Shown: piece after piece, positions 50,639 through 60,044 of the stretch | Numbering within the stretch: the first letter of the stretch is position 1 | Layout: each line of letters opens with the position of its first letter | Origin: Holophagales bacterium | GTDB lineage: Bacteria > Acidobacteriota > Thermoanaerobaculia > UBA5066 | DNA: 64,000 nt | Assembly: GCA_016714815.1 (NCBI GenBank) | Contig: JADKBZ010000007.1 | Location: 1-64,000, forward strand | Reading direction: 5' to 3' | Program-made: the position numbers and the translations under genes | Notes under the pieces: model-generated | Told to the model about the DNA's origin: nothing | The model's database searches: none | Seen by the model: only the letters and a program-made list of their open reading frames with translations

Positions 50639-51949
50639 TCAGCCCCGCCGCTCGAACGGGACGAACGAACGGTCGCGGTAGCCCAGGTAGACCTGCCGCG
50701 GGCGCGCGATCTTCTGGTCCTTGTCCTGGATCATCTCGTTCCACTGGGCGAGCCAGCCGGCCATCCGCCCGATGGCGAAGAGGACCGGGAACATGTCGAC
50801 GGGGAACTTCATCGCCTGGTAGATCAGGCCCGAGTAGAAGTCGACGTTCGGGTAGAGCTTGCGCTTGATGAAGTAGTCGTCCTCGAGGGCGATCCGCTCG
50901 AGCTCGAGCGCGATGTCCAGGAGCGGGTTGCGGGCGGTGACGCCGAAGACCTGGTCGGCCATCTGCTTGAGGATCTTGGCGCGCGGGTCGTAGTTCTTGT
51001 AGACGCGGTGGCCGAAGCCCATCAGCTTCACGTCGCCGCCGCTCTCCTTGACGTCCTTCACGAACGCCGGGACGTGGTCCTTCGAGCCGATCTCCTTGAG
51101 CATCCGGAGGACCGCCTCGTTGGCGCCGCCGTGGAGCGGGCCGTAGAGCGCCGAGATCGCGGCGGACGCCGCGCAGTACGGGTCGACCTCGGAGGAGCCG
51201 ACGGCGCGCATGGCCGACGTGGAGCAGTTCTGCTCGTGGTCGGCGTGGAGGATGAAGAGGACGTCGAGGGCCTTCTCCAGGATCGGGTTCGGCTTGTACT
51301 TCGGCTCGGCCGTCCGGTACATCATCTGGAGGAAGTTGCCGGCGAACGAGAGGTCGTTGTCGGGGTAGGCGAACGGGAAGCCGATCGAGTGGCGGTAGGC
51401 GAAGGCCGCCAGCGTCGGCGTCTTGGCGATGAGGCGGACGATCTGCATCCGCCGGACCGCCGGGTCGTGGACGTGCTTGGCCTCGGGGTAGAACGTCGAG
51501 AGCGCCGCCACCGAGGAGGCGAGCATCGCCATCGGGTGGGCGTCGTACCGGAAGCCCTGCAGGACGTTGGTGATGTTCTCGTGGACCATCGTGTGGACGG
51601 TGATCTCGTCCACCCACTCCTTCTGCTGGGCCGCCGTCGGGAGCTCGCCGTTCAGAATGAGCCAGGCCGTCTCGAGGAACGAGGTGTGCTCGGCCAGGTC
51701 GGCGATCGGGTAGCCGCGGTACTCGAGGATCCCCTTGTCGCCGTCGATGAACGTGATCGTCGACTTGCACGACGCCGTGTTCATGTACGCCGGGTCGTAG
51801 GTCATGATCCCGAAGTCCTCAGGCCCCGTCTTGATCTTCCGAAGGTCGGGCGCCTTGATCGTCCCGTTCTCGATCGGGACCTCGTAGGACTTCCCGTTCC
51901 GGTTGTCGGTGATGGTCAGGGTTTCCCGCTGCTCAGGCTCTGGCGTCAT
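50639..51949 (-). CDS. gltA: Citrate synthase (type II)
   Basis: 436 residues, ATG 51949 behind AGGAG. Small N-terminal beta part (NGKSYEVPIENGTIKAPDLR) and the helical core: GILEYRGYPIADLAE, LHADHEQNCSTSAMRAVGSS (His), LYGPLHGGANEAVLRML (His), MGFGHRVYKNYDPRAKILKQ (His/Arg), NVDFYSGLIYQAMKFP (Asp). Condenses oxaloacetate and acetyl-CoA; the downstream malate dehydrogenase gives its oxaloacetate. The upstream gene at 52221 is divergent. Confidence 0.95.
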   Translation of the reverse strand: MTPEPEQRETLTITDNRNGKSYEVPIENGTIKAPDLRKIKTGPEDFGIMTYDPAYMNTASCKSTITFIDGDKGILEYRGYPIADLAEHTSFLETAWLILNGELPTAAQQKEWVDEITVHTMVHENITNVLQGFRYDAHPMAMLASSVAALSTFYPEAKHVHDPAVRRMQIVRLIAKTPTLAAFAYRHSIGFPFAYPDNDLSFAGNFLQMMYRTAEPKYKPNPILEKALDVLFILHADHEQNCSTSAMRAVGSSEVDPYCAASAAISALYGPLHGGANEAVLRMLKEIGSKDHVPAFVKDVKESGGDVKLMGFGHRVYKNYDPRAKILKQMADQVFGVTARNPLLDIALELERIALEDDYFIKRKLYPNVDFYSGLIYQAMKFPVDMFPVLFAIGRMAGWLAQWNEMIQDKDQKIARPRQVYLGYRDRSFVPFERRG

Positions 51950-52220
51950 GAACTGCTCCTTTTCGTCGTCCAACGGATTGCCGCAGGGGCGGATTGCCTC
52001 TGATTCCCTCGACTTCATCGTTCCCGGGGCCACGTTCCATCATATCGCGAATCCGCGAAGCAATGGGTCGAGACTCCGTCCCGGCCGCCTCGGCCGCCTC
52101 GGCCGGACCTGCCGGCCCTCCAGTCCCCCCCCGGGGGCCGCGGATTGACGCCCGCCGGGCCGCTCGAACAGGATGGCGCGTTCCCCGGCGCGGCCTCCGG
52201 GCCGCCGAAAGGCCGCCTCC

Positions 52221-53372
52221 ATGAACCTCAAGGAGCTCTCCGATTGCCGCGTCCTGATCGTGGACGACGTACGGTCGAACGTTCAGCTCATTGCCGAGGC
52301 GCTGAAGGGCGAATACAAGATCAGTGTCGCCCTCGACGGCGAGTCCGCCATGAAGGCGGTCGCGGCGAGCCAGCCCGACATCGTCCTCCTCGACATCGTC
52401 ATGCCGGGGCTGGACGGCTACGAGGTGCTCCGGCGGCTCAGGGCCGAGCCCGGGACGCGCGACCTCCCCGTGATGTTCCTCTCCTCGCTGGAAGACGTGG
52501 CCGACAAGGCGCGGGGGTTCGAGCTCGGAGCGAACGACTACCTGACGAAGCCGTTCGAGGTCCTCGAGGTGAGAGCGCGCGTCCGGTCGCTCCTCAAGGC
52601 CAAGGCCTACTCCGACGCCGTGAGAGCGGCGCTCGAGCGCGACCTCTCGATCGCCCGGGAGATCCAGTTCGGGCTCCTCCCCGCCGAGCTGACGACCTGC
52701 GCCGAGGGAACGGGCCTCGACCTCCACGCCATCCTCGAGCCGGCCCAGCACGTGGGCGGCGACCTCTACCTGGCCCTCCGGACCGCACCCGACCGCCTCT
52801 TCCTCGCCGTCGGCGACGTCTCGGGCAAGGGGATCCCGGCCTCTCTCTTCATGGCGGTCACGATGACCCTCCTCCGGTCTCTCGCCCGCGAGCACCCGAA
52901 GCCCGAGACCGTCCTGGCGCACCTCAACCAGGAGCTGGAAGCCCACAACCGCGGACAGCTCTTCGTCACGCTCATCTGCGCCGTCTTCGACCTCTCGTCG
53001 GGGCAGGTCCACGTCGCCAACGCCGGGCATCCGTCGCCGGTCCTCCTCGCCGCGGACGGCACCGCGAGCACGCCCTTCGGCTCGACGGGGCTCCTCGCCG
53101 GCCTCTTCCCCACGGCGGCGTACACGAGCCACGCGGCAGCCTTCGGTCCCGGGGACACCCTCGTCTTCTACTCCGACGGCGTCTCGGAGGCGATGGACCC
53201 GGAGGCGAACGAGTACGGCGAGGAGAAGCTCGTCTCAGGCCTCCTCGCCCGCCCGCGTCCGAACGCGAAGGAGACCGCGGACGGCGTTCTCGCCGACGTG
53301 AAGCGGCACGCCGGCTCCGCCCCGCAGTCCGACGACACCACGATCGTCGTCGTGCGGCGGGAGCCGGTCTAG
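52221..53372 (+). CDS. Response regulator with PP2C (RsbU-type) phosphatase output
   Basis: 383 residues. Receiver domain residues 1-125 (VLIVDDVRSNVQLIAEAL, DIVLLDIVMPGLDGYEVL, GANDYLTKPFEVLEV), linker, then SpoIIE/RsbU-type phosphatase: AREIQFGLLP, HVGGDLYLAL, AVGDVSGKGIPASLFMAV, VANAGHPSPVLL, FYSDGVSEAMD, QSDDTTIVVV with metal-binding Asp residues. Usually acts in partner-switching control of a sigma or anti-sigma factor; no such partner lies near. Its TAG overlaps the convergent hybrid kinase stop. Confidence 0.9.
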   Translation: MNLKELSDCRVLIVDDVRSNVQLIAEALKGEYKISVALDGESAMKAVAASQPDIVLLDIVMPGLDGYEVLRRLRAEPGTRDLPVMFLSSLEDVADKARGFELGANDYLTKPFEVLEVRARVRSLLKAKAYSDAVRAALERDLSIAREIQFGLLPAELTTCAEGTGLDLHAILEPAQHVGGDLYLALRTAPDRLFLAVGDVSGKGIPASLFMAVTMTLLRSLAREHPKPETVLAHLNQELEAHNRGQLFVTLICAVFDLSSGQVHVANAGHPSPVLLAADGTASTPFGSTGLLAGLFPTAAYTSHAAAFGPGDTLVFYSDGVSEAMDPEANEYGEEKLVSGLLARPRPNAKETADGVLADVKRHAGSAPQSDDTTIVVVRREPV

Positions 53373-56300
53373 ACGCCCCTGCCCGGAGCGCCGGGCTCCT
53401 CGCCGGGGAGCACTCCCTTCTCCCGGGACGCCGCCTCGAGCTGGGCGCGCGCTTCGGCGAAGGCGAACCCGCCGATCTGCCCGGCGAAGAGGGTGAACGA
53501 GTCGGGTGGAAGGAGGGATCGAAAGACCTCCCGGTTCGCCTCGAGACACTCCTCGGCGGCGGGATCGAAGTCGGAGAGGTGCCCGAGCATCTGCCGGACG
53601 GCCTTCCTCGCCAGCTCCGGGTCGAACGACGCTGCCGGGGCAGCGGGTGCCGGCCCTGAGGGCACGGCCGGCAGGGCCGCACGGAGAGTGGAGACGAAGC
53701 CGTCGAGGTTCGTCCGGAACGACTGCACGAGCGGCGCCAGCCCGTCGCGCGAAATCTCCGCGGCGATCGCCTTCTCCACCGCTCCCGCCGCCTCCGGCAG
53801 GCCGCGGGCACCGAGGCTCGCCGCCACCCCTTTCACGGTGTGGGCGAGCCTCCTGGCGACGGCCGTGTCGCCGGCCGCGAGAGCCGCGACGATCTCGTCC
53901 CCGGCCGGCCCCTGCCTGTCGACGAACTCGCGGAGCAGCTTCAGGTAGAGCTTCCGGTTTCCGCCCACCCGGCGGAGGCCGTCCTCCGCGTCGAGGCCGG
54001 AAACGACCGGGATTTCGAGCTCGCCGGGAGCGGGAGACGAGACGGACGGCCTGAGGTATCGCCGGACCGTCTCGAGCAGGAGAGCGGGGTCGATCGGCTT
54101 GGAAACGTGGTCGTCCATCCCGGAGTCGAGACACCGCTGCCGCTCCTCCATCGTGGCGTGAGCCGTCATCGCGACGATGGGCAGCGTGGCCAGGCGCGGG
54201 TCCGACCGGATTTTCCGCGTCGCCTGGTAGCCGTCCATCTCCGGCATCTGGAGGTCCATCAGGACGACGTCGAAGGGCGGAGGGAACGGGGCTCCGAAGA
54301 TCTTCTCCACCGCCACCCGCCCGTTGCCGGCGACCGTCACCCCGGCCCCTGCCCCTTCGAGCAGCTCGACCGCGATCTGCTGATTGATCTCGTTGTCCTC
54401 CGCGAGGAGGACGCGCAGGCCGCGCAGGGGCACGCCCTCTTCGGCCCTCTCCGCCCCGGGGACGGCCCCGTCGTCGGCCGTCGTCGCGAAGATGCTCATC
54501 ATCGAGTCGACCAGCATCGACTTCGTGACCGGCTTCAGGAGGAAGCCGTCCACGTGGAGCTGCTCGGCCTCCTCGCGCACCTCCTCGCGGCCGAAGGCCG
54601 TGACGATGACCACGGCCGGCTGCCTGCGGAGCGAGGCGTCGGCCTTGATGGCCCGGGTCGCCTGGAGCCCGTCCATGCCGGGCATCCTCCAGTCCATGAA
54701 GACGACGTCGTACGGCGTGTCGGCGTCGCGCTCCCGGATCGCGGCGATCGCCTCGGGACCGGAGCTGACGGCGTCGACACGGCCGGCCAGCGTCCCGAGC
54801 GACTCCACCAGGATCTCCCGCGCGGCGGCGTTGTCGTCCACGACGAGGATCCGGAGGTCGTCGAAACGCCGAGGGATCGGCCTTCCGGTCCCGGTGGCCT
54901 GTCCGACGCCGAGCCAGAGCGTGAAGGTGAACGTGCTGCCGACGCCAGCCTCGCTCTCCAGCCGGATCTGCCCCCCCATCATCTCCACGAGCCTCCGGCT
55001 GATCGTCAGTCCGAGCCCCGTCCCTCCGTGCTTGCGGGTCGTCGACGTGTCGGCCTGCGTGAACGGCTGGAAGAGCTTCGCCGACTGCTCGCGGGTCATG
55101 CCGATCCCCGTGTCGCGGACCGAGAACTCGAGCTTGACCTTCTCGCCCGTCCGCTCCACGAGGTCGATGCTCAGCCGGACCTCCCCGGCCTCGGTGAACT
55201 TGACGGCGTTGTTCACGAAGTTCGTCAGGATCTGCCCGAGCCGGAGAGGGTCGCCGAGGAGCTGCTCGGGAATCTCGGGCGAGACGTGGGCCAGGAACTC
55301 GAGCCCCTTCTCGTGCGCCTTCTGGGCCGTGAGCGTCGTGACCGAGCTGATCACCTCGTCCAGCCGGAAGCCGGTCGATTCGATCTCGAGCCTGCCCGCC
55401 TCGATCTTCGAGAAGTCGAGGATGTCGTTGATGACGCCCAGGAGCGACGTGCCGGCGTTGTGGACCTTGCCGACGTAGTCGCGCTGCTTGGGGGTGAGGT
55501 GGGTCCTGAGGGCGAGGTGCGAGAGGCCGATGATGGCGTTCATCGGCGTCCGAATCTCGTGGCTCATGTTGGCGAGGAACTCCGACTTGGCCTTCGTGGC
55601 TTCTTCCGCCGTCTCCTTGGCCGCCTTCAGCTCCTCCTGCCGGGCCACGAGCTCCTCCTGGGATTCGCTCAGGGCGACGGTCTGCTCCTCGAGCCTCCGG
55701 GCCTGCTCCTGCGTCCGCGCCAGGAGGTCGCGGGTCGCGAGGTTGCGGGAGAGGATCTCGAGGCTCGCCGCGACGACCGGCAGGAGCTCCTCGAGAAGCG
55801 ACGTCTCGCGCGGATGCCACGGGTGGAACGAGGCGAGCTCCAGGACGCCCAGGGTCACGTCGCGGGAGACGACCGGCCAGGCGGCCGCGCGTACGGGGGG
55901 GGCGCCGCCGAGGCCGGAGGAGATCCGGAGGTAGTCCGGCGGCAGCCCTTCGAGAATGACCGGGGCCTTCTGCCGTGCGCACTCGCCGACGAGGCCCTCT
56001 CCCGGCCGGAACGACTCCGCCGCCGAGCCGGCGTCGCCGAGGCCGTAGGAGGCGATCCGGCGCAGGGGGGCCGACTCCCCTTCGTTCAGGTAGAACGCGG
56101 CCACCCCGCCCCCGAGGAGCGGCACGAGCCCCGAGACGAGCCTCTCGCCGAGCTCGGCGAGCGAATCGGCCTTCTGCACCGCGCCGGCCAGCTTCGCCAC
56201 TCCCGCCTTGACCCAGCGCTGGTCCTCCATCGCCGACGCGCCGCCCTTCAGGACGTCGATCGACCGGGCGAGGGCACCCGTCTCGTCCGAGGCCCCCGTG

Positions 56301-57004
56301 AACGGGACGGACCTCGAATAGTCCCCGGCGGCGATCGTCTCCACCGTCTCCTGCAGCGCGCGGATCGGCGTGGCGATCCGCCGGAACGTCAGGATTCCGA
56401 CGATCGCGGAGAACAGCAGACCGAGCGAGGTCGAGACGAGGAGCCTTCTCCTCGACGCCTCGATCGCCGCCGCGGCCGAGCGGCCGGCCAGCCTGGCCTC
56501 GTCCTCGTTGTTGCGGATCCACTCGGCCGAGATCGCTCCGAGCCTCTCCCCGACTTCCGTCGAACGCCCGCCCAGCTCCGCGAAGGCCTCCTCGACCCGG
56601 CCCTCCACCGCGAGGGCCATGAGCCCCTCGGCCCCCGCGACCCACTCGCCGCTCAGCCGCCGGTACTCGTCGTAGAACCGCCGGTCCCGGTCCCCCGAAA
56701 CGGCCGTGTCTCCGTAGCGCGCGAGAAGGGCGGCAACTTCCTTCTTGGTCTCGGCGAAGGAAGCGAGGGCCGCGGCCCTCGCCTCCGGTGTCCGGGCGAG
56801 GAGGCAGCTCCTGACGAGGACCCTCCCCTCCGTGAACCCGCGGGAGAGGTTCCCCACGAGCTGGAGGCTCTCGGTCTGCTTCTCCGCCACGACCAGGGTC
56901 GCGGCCTCGATGGACTCCAGCTGGCGCCAGAGGAAGAACCCGATCGAGGCCAGGGCGACCAGCGGTACGGCCACCAGGATGAGCAAACGGCGAGCGATCG
57001 TCAT
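53369..57004 (-). CDS. Large hybrid sensor histidine kinase (HAMP-GAF-HisKA-HATPase-REC-REC-Hpt)
   Basis: 1,211 residues. N-terminal membrane segment, a helical extracytoplasmic part of about 150 residues, second membrane segment (LLVSTSLGLLFSAIVGILTF), HAMP, GAF-like domain (residues about 270-430), coiled coil, phospho-His in FLANMSHEIRTPMNAIIGLS, ATPase (FVNNAVKFTEAG, VRDTGIGMTREQ, GGTGLGLTISRRL). Two receivers: ILVVDDNAAAREIL with DVVFMDWRMPGMDG, and VLLAEDNEINQQIAV with DVVLMDLQMPEMDG. The Hpt-like end has ARRLAHTVKGVAASLGARGL. The chain could run a full phosphorelay alone. Target and signal unknown; the convergent PP2C regulator is a neighbour. Confidence 0.93.
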   Translation of the reverse strand: MTIARRLLILVAVPLVALASIGFFLWRQLESIEAATLVVAEKQTESLQLVGNLSRGFTEGRVLVRSCLLARTPEARAAALASFAETKKEVAALLARYGDTAVSGDRDRRFYDEYRRLSGEWVAGAEGLMALAVEGRVEEAFAELGGRSTEVGERLGAISAEWIRNNEDEARLAGRSAAAAIEASRRRLLVSTSLGLLFSAIVGILTFRRIATPIRALQETVETIAAGDYSRSVPFTGASDETGALARSIDVLKGGASAMEDQRWVKAGVAKLAGAVQKADSLAELGERLVSGLVPLLGGGVAAFYLNEGESAPLRRIASYGLGDAGSAAESFRPGEGLVGECARQKAPVILEGLPPDYLRISSGLGGAPPVRAAAWPVVSRDVTLGVLELASFHPWHPRETSLLEELLPVVAASLEILSRNLATRDLLARTQEQARRLEEQTVALSESQEELVARQEELKAAKETAEEATKAKSEFLANMSHEIRTPMNAIIGLSHLALRTHLTPKQRDYVGKVHNAGTSLLGVINDILDFSKIEAGRLEIESTGFRLDEVISSVTTLTAQKAHEKGLEFLAHVSPEIPEQLLGDPLRLGQILTNFVNNAVKFTEAGEVRLSIDLVERTGEKVKLEFSVRDTGIGMTREQSAKLFQPFTQADTSTTRKHGGTGLGLTISRRLVEMMGGQIRLESEAGVGSTFTFTLWLGVGQATGTGRPIPRRFDDLRILVVDDNAAAREILVESLGTLAGRVDAVSSGPEAIAAIRERDADTPYDVVFMDWRMPGMDGLQATRAIKADASLRRQPAVVIVTAFGREEVREEAEQLHVDGFLLKPVTKSMLVDSMMSIFATTADDGAVPGAERAEEGVPLRGLRVLLAEDNEINQQIAVELLEGAGAGVTVAGNGRVAVEKIFGAPFPPPFDVVLMDLQMPEMDGYQATRKIRSDPRLATLPIVAMTAHATMEERQRCLDSGMDDHVSKPIDPALLLETVRRYLRPSVSSPAPGELEIPVVSGLDAEDGLRRVGGNRKLYLKLLREFVDRQGPAGDEIVAALAAGDTAVARRLAHTVKGVAASLGARGLPEAAGAVEKAIAAEISRDGLAPLVQSFRTNLDGFVSTLRAALPAVPSGPAPAAPAASFDPELARKAVRQMLGHLSDFDPAAEECLEANREVFRSLLPPDSFTLFAGQIGGFAFAEARAQLEAASREKGVLPGEEPGAPGRGV

Positions 57005-57022
57005 GGACTCACCCTTTCGCGA

Positions 57023-57517
57023 TCAACGCTCCAGGAGCTTCTCGATGTCCTTCTCCAGGCTCTCGGGAGTATCGGTCGGCGCGTAGCGGGTGACGGCCTT
57101 TCCGCCCGGCCCGACCAGGAACTTCGTGAAGTTCCACTTGACCGCCTCGGTTCCGAGGAGCCCCGGGGCGGCCTTCTTGAGGTGCTGGTAGAGGGGGTGG
57201 GTGCCCGCGCCGTTGACTTCGACCTTGGCGAACATCGGGAAGGTGACGTCGTACTTCAGCGAGCAGAAGCTCTTGATCTCCTCCGCGTCCCCCGGCTCCT
57301 GGTGCCCGAACTGGTCGCACGGGAAGCCGAGGACGACGAGCCCCCTGTCCCTGTACTTGCGATACAGCGCCTCGAGGCCCGTGTACTGCGGCGTGAAGCC
57401 GCACTTGCTCGCGACGTTCACGACGAGGAGCGTCTTGCCGGCGTAGGCCGAGAGCTTCTGCGTCTTCCCGTCGATGGTCGTCACTTCGAGGTCGTAAAGG
57501 TCGTGGGGCGTGCTCAT
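57023..57517 (-). CDS. Glutathione peroxidase family thiol peroxidase
   Basis: 164 residues. Thioredoxin-like fold with NVASKCGFTPQYTGLEAL (active-site Cys, not Sec), GFPCDQFGHQEPG (Gln; second Cys that could resolve) and KWNFTKFLVG (Trp/Asn). The Cys form usually takes electrons from thioredoxin. Start 57517 is used since it gives the usual N-terminus. Follows the hybrid kinase start by only 18 bases upstream, so the two may be transcribed together. Confidence 0.9.
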   Translation of the reverse strand: MSTPHDLYDLEVTTIDGKTQKLSAYAGKTLLVVNVASKCGFTPQYTGLEALYRKYRDRGLVVLGFPCDQFGHQEPGDAEEIKSFCSLKYDVTFPMFAKVEVNGAGTHPLYQHLKKAAPGLLGTEAVKWNFTKFLVGPGGKAVTRYAPTDTPESLEKDIEKLLER

Positions 57518-57661
57518 GCAGGTCTCTCCCTCCGCCACTCTACGACGAGGGCGTCGGGGGCGGATCGGGAGGACGGGACGGGAGGGGGACCGGGTCCCGT
57601 GCTACGTTTCCCCCGCGCGGACGGCCGGCCCGGAGCCGCCTCTCCGCACAGGAGGTCTCCC

Positions 57662-58648
57662 ATGGAAACCCGCTCGCTCGGCCGTCAGGGCCTCGTCGTC
57701 TCCGCCCAGGGGCTCGGCTGCATGGGAATGTCGGAGTTTTACGCCGGCCGCGACGACGCCGAATCGGTCGCCACGATCCACCGTGCGCTCGACCTCGGCC
57801 TCACGTTCCTCGACACGGCCGACATGTACGGTCCCTGGAAGAACGAGGAGCTCGTCGGACGCGCGATCCACGGGCGCCGCGGCGAGGTCGTCCTCGCGAC
57901 GAAGTTCGGGAACATGCGTGACGAGAAGGGGGCCTTCCTCGGCGTGAACGGCCGGCCCGAGTACGTCCGGGCCTGCTGCGACGCCTCGCTGAAGAGGCTC
58001 GGCGTCGAGACGATCGACCTCTACTACCAGCACCGGGTCGACAAGACGGTTCCGATCGAGGAGACCGTCGGGGCGATGGCCGGGCTCGTTCGCGACGGGA
58101 AGGTCCGCTTCCTCGGCCTCTCGGAAGCCTCCCCCGAAACGATCCGCCGTGCACACGCCGTCCACCCGATCTCGGCCTTGCAGAGCGAGTACTCGCTCTG
58201 GACGCGCGATCCGGAAGACGGAGTCCTTCCGGCCTGCCGGGAGCTGGGAATCGGCTTCGTCCCCTACAGCCCGCTCGGGCGCGGCTTCCTCACCGGCCGC
58301 TTCCGTACCTTCGAAGACCTCCCCGAGGGCGACTACCGGCGCAACTCCCCCCGCTTCCAGGGCGATAACTTCGCGAAGAACCTCGATCTCGTGACGAGGG
58401 TCGGCGAGATCGCGAAGGAGAAGGGGTGCACCCCGGCGCAGCTCGCGCTCGCCTGGCTCCACGCGCAGGGCGACGACCTCGTTCCGATTCCCGGAACGAA
58501 GACGCGCGCCCGTCTCGAGGAAAACCTCGGCGCGCTCGGCGTCTCGCTCACCGCGGATGACCTCGCCCGCATCGACGCGGTCGCGCCAAAGGGGATCGCG
58601 GCGGGCGCCCGGTATCCGGAGATGGCGATGAGGGCGATCGACGGCTGA
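57662..58648 (+). CDS. Aldo/keto reductase (YajO/IolS-like)
   Basis: 328 residues, ATG with AGGAGGT six bases upstream. TIM-barrel with the Asp/Tyr/Lys/His set: FLDTADMYGPWKNEELVGRA, VLATKFGN, YYQHRVDKTVPIEETVGAM; NADPH-binding IPGTKTRARLEENLGAL near the end. Reduces small aldehydes or ketones; natural substrate unknown. Divergent from the peroxidase gene, sharing a 145-base upstream region. Confidence 0.92.
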   Translation: METRSLGRQGLVVSAQGLGCMGMSEFYAGRDDAESVATIHRALDLGLTFLDTADMYGPWKNEELVGRAIHGRRGEVVLATKFGNMRDEKGAFLGVNGRPEYVRACCDASLKRLGVETIDLYYQHRVDKTVPIEETVGAMAGLVRDGKVRFLGLSEASPETIRRAHAVHPISALQSEYSLWTRDPEDGVLPACRELGIGFVPYSPLGRGFLTGRFRTFEDLPEGDYRRNSPRFQGDNFAKNLDLVTRVGEIAKEKGCTPAQLALAWLHAQGDDLVPIPGTKTRARLEENLGALGVSLTADDLARIDAVAPKGIAAGARYPEMAMRAIDG

Positions 58649-58813
58649 AGAGGGGTGAGCCTCGCGCCAGCCGGGCTCGCTCCATCGCCCCTCGCACCGG
58701 ACCCTCCTGGCCGACGACTCTCGTCGGCGCCGCGGCAGAGGAAGGACGCAAAGCCTTTCAGAATCCGGGTCTCCGGTCCGGTCGGATAGAGTACCGGCGG
58801 AGGCCTGTATTCG

Positions 58814-60001
58814 ATGAGCGACTCGAAACCCGGGGCCCCCGATGGGCATACCAGCATCGTGAGAACGATGACCGGCCCTCGAATCCCCGGCTCTCTCCCC
58901 GTCCCCCCGCAGGGCCGCCGTCGCGCCACCGCGGCAGGCGCCCTGCTCCTCGGCCTCGGACTGCTGCTCGGCCCGGCGGCCTGCCGCCCCGGCGAATCCC
59001 ACGCGGACGCGTCCACCGCAGGCTCGGGCGAAAGACCCGAAGGAAAGGCGAAGACGATGACGACGGTTCTCTCGAAGTCTGGCTACGACGTGACCCCGCT
59101 GCCGAAGGAGGAGGTCGCCCGCCTCGCGGCGAAGCTCTCCCCCGAGGCCTACCGGATCACCCAGAAGGCGGGGACGGAGCCGGCGTTCTGCGGGACTCTC
59201 CTCGACAACAAGAAGGACGGCGTCTACGCCTGCGTCGTCTGCGGGCTGCCCCTCTTCTCGAGCGAGCACAAGTTCAACTCGGGGACGGGGTGGCCGAGCT
59301 TCTTCCGCGAGGTCGACCCGGCCCACGTCGGGCGAAAGGTCGACCGGGCCTTCGGGATGGAGCGGGTCGAGATCGATTGCGCCCGTTGCGGCGCCCACCT
59401 CGGTCACGTCTTCGAGGACGGCCCGAAGCCAACGGGCGAGCGCCACTGCCTCAACTCCGCCTCGATGACGTTCCTCGAGAAGGGGGCCCCCGTCCCGCCC
59501 GAGAGCCGGCCGGTGAAGGTCGAGACGGCCTACTTCGCGGCGGGCTGCTTCTGGGGCGTCGAGCACTGGTTCAAGCGCGGCCCGGGAGTCCTCGACGCGG
59601 TGAGCGGCTACATGCAGGGGCAGACGGACAAGCCGACGTACAAGGAGGTCTGCAACGGCACGACCGGCCACGCCGAGTCGGTGAAGGTGACCTACGACGC
59701 GAACCGGATTACCTACCGGCGGCTCGTCGAGGCGTTCTTCGCGATGCACGACCCGACGCAGCTCAACCGCCAGGGGCCCGACGTCGGCGACCAGTACCGC
59801 TCCGGGATCTGGACCGTCGACGACGCGCAGAAGAAGGTGGTCGAAGAGGTCCTGGCCGGGCTGAAAGAGAAGATGGCGTTCGGCGGAAAGGAGATCGTGA
59901 CGATCGTCGAGCCGGCGAAGACATTCTGGCCCGCGGAGGAGTACCACCAGGAGTACCTCGCGAAAAACGGAGCCGCGTGCCACGTGAAGAACCCCTGGTA
60001 G
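58814..60001 (+). CDS. msrBA: Fused peptide methionine sulfoxide reductase MsrB-MsrA, lipoprotein
   Basis: 395 residues from ATG 58814 (alternative ATG 58868). Signal and lipobox GPAAC, so probably in the periplasm. MsrB first: Zn Cys pairs VCGL/CARCG, FNSGTGWPSFF, and catalytic Cys in ERHCLNSASM. MsrA second: AAGCFWGVEHWFKRGPGVLD with catalytic Cys, GTTGHAESVKVTYD, YRSGIW and FWPAEEYHQEYL. All catalytic residues are Cys. Reduces both stereoisomers of methionine sulfoxide. With the neighbouring peroxidase this suggests an oxidative-damage set. Confidence 0.93.
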   Translation: MSDSKPGAPDGHTSIVRTMTGPRIPGSLPVPPQGRRRATAAGALLLGLGLLLGPAACRPGESHADASTAGSGERPEGKAKTMTTVLSKSGYDVTPLPKEEVARLAAKLSPEAYRITQKAGTEPAFCGTLLDNKKDGVYACVVCGLPLFSSEHKFNSGTGWPSFFREVDPAHVGRKVDRAFGMERVEIDCARCGAHLGHVFEDGPKPTGERHCLNSASMTFLEKGAPVPPESRPVKVETAYFAAGCFWGVEHWFKRGPGVLDAVSGYMQGQTDKPTYKEVCNGTTGHAESVKVTYDANRITYRRLVEAFFAMHDPTQLNRQGPDVGDQYRSGIWTVDDAQKKVVEEVLAGLKEKMAFGGKEIVTIVEPAKTFWPAEEYHQEYLAKNGAACHVKNPW

Positions 60002-60044
60002 GTGGGTGTAGGCTTCTCCTCGCCCGAAAGGCGAGGAGGAGCGC

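Noticed and set aside
53840..58648. Very long + strand open frame (about 1,600 codons) that ends in the aldo/keto reductase
   Set aside because: Only the last 328 codons are a real protein. The rest lies antisense to the hybrid kinase and peroxidase and is an Arg/Leu/Asp-rich artefact of high GC.
57023..60001. Sec in glutathione peroxidase or MsrA/MsrB
   Set aside because: All active-site positions are Cys codons; no in-frame TGA with a following hairpin was found.
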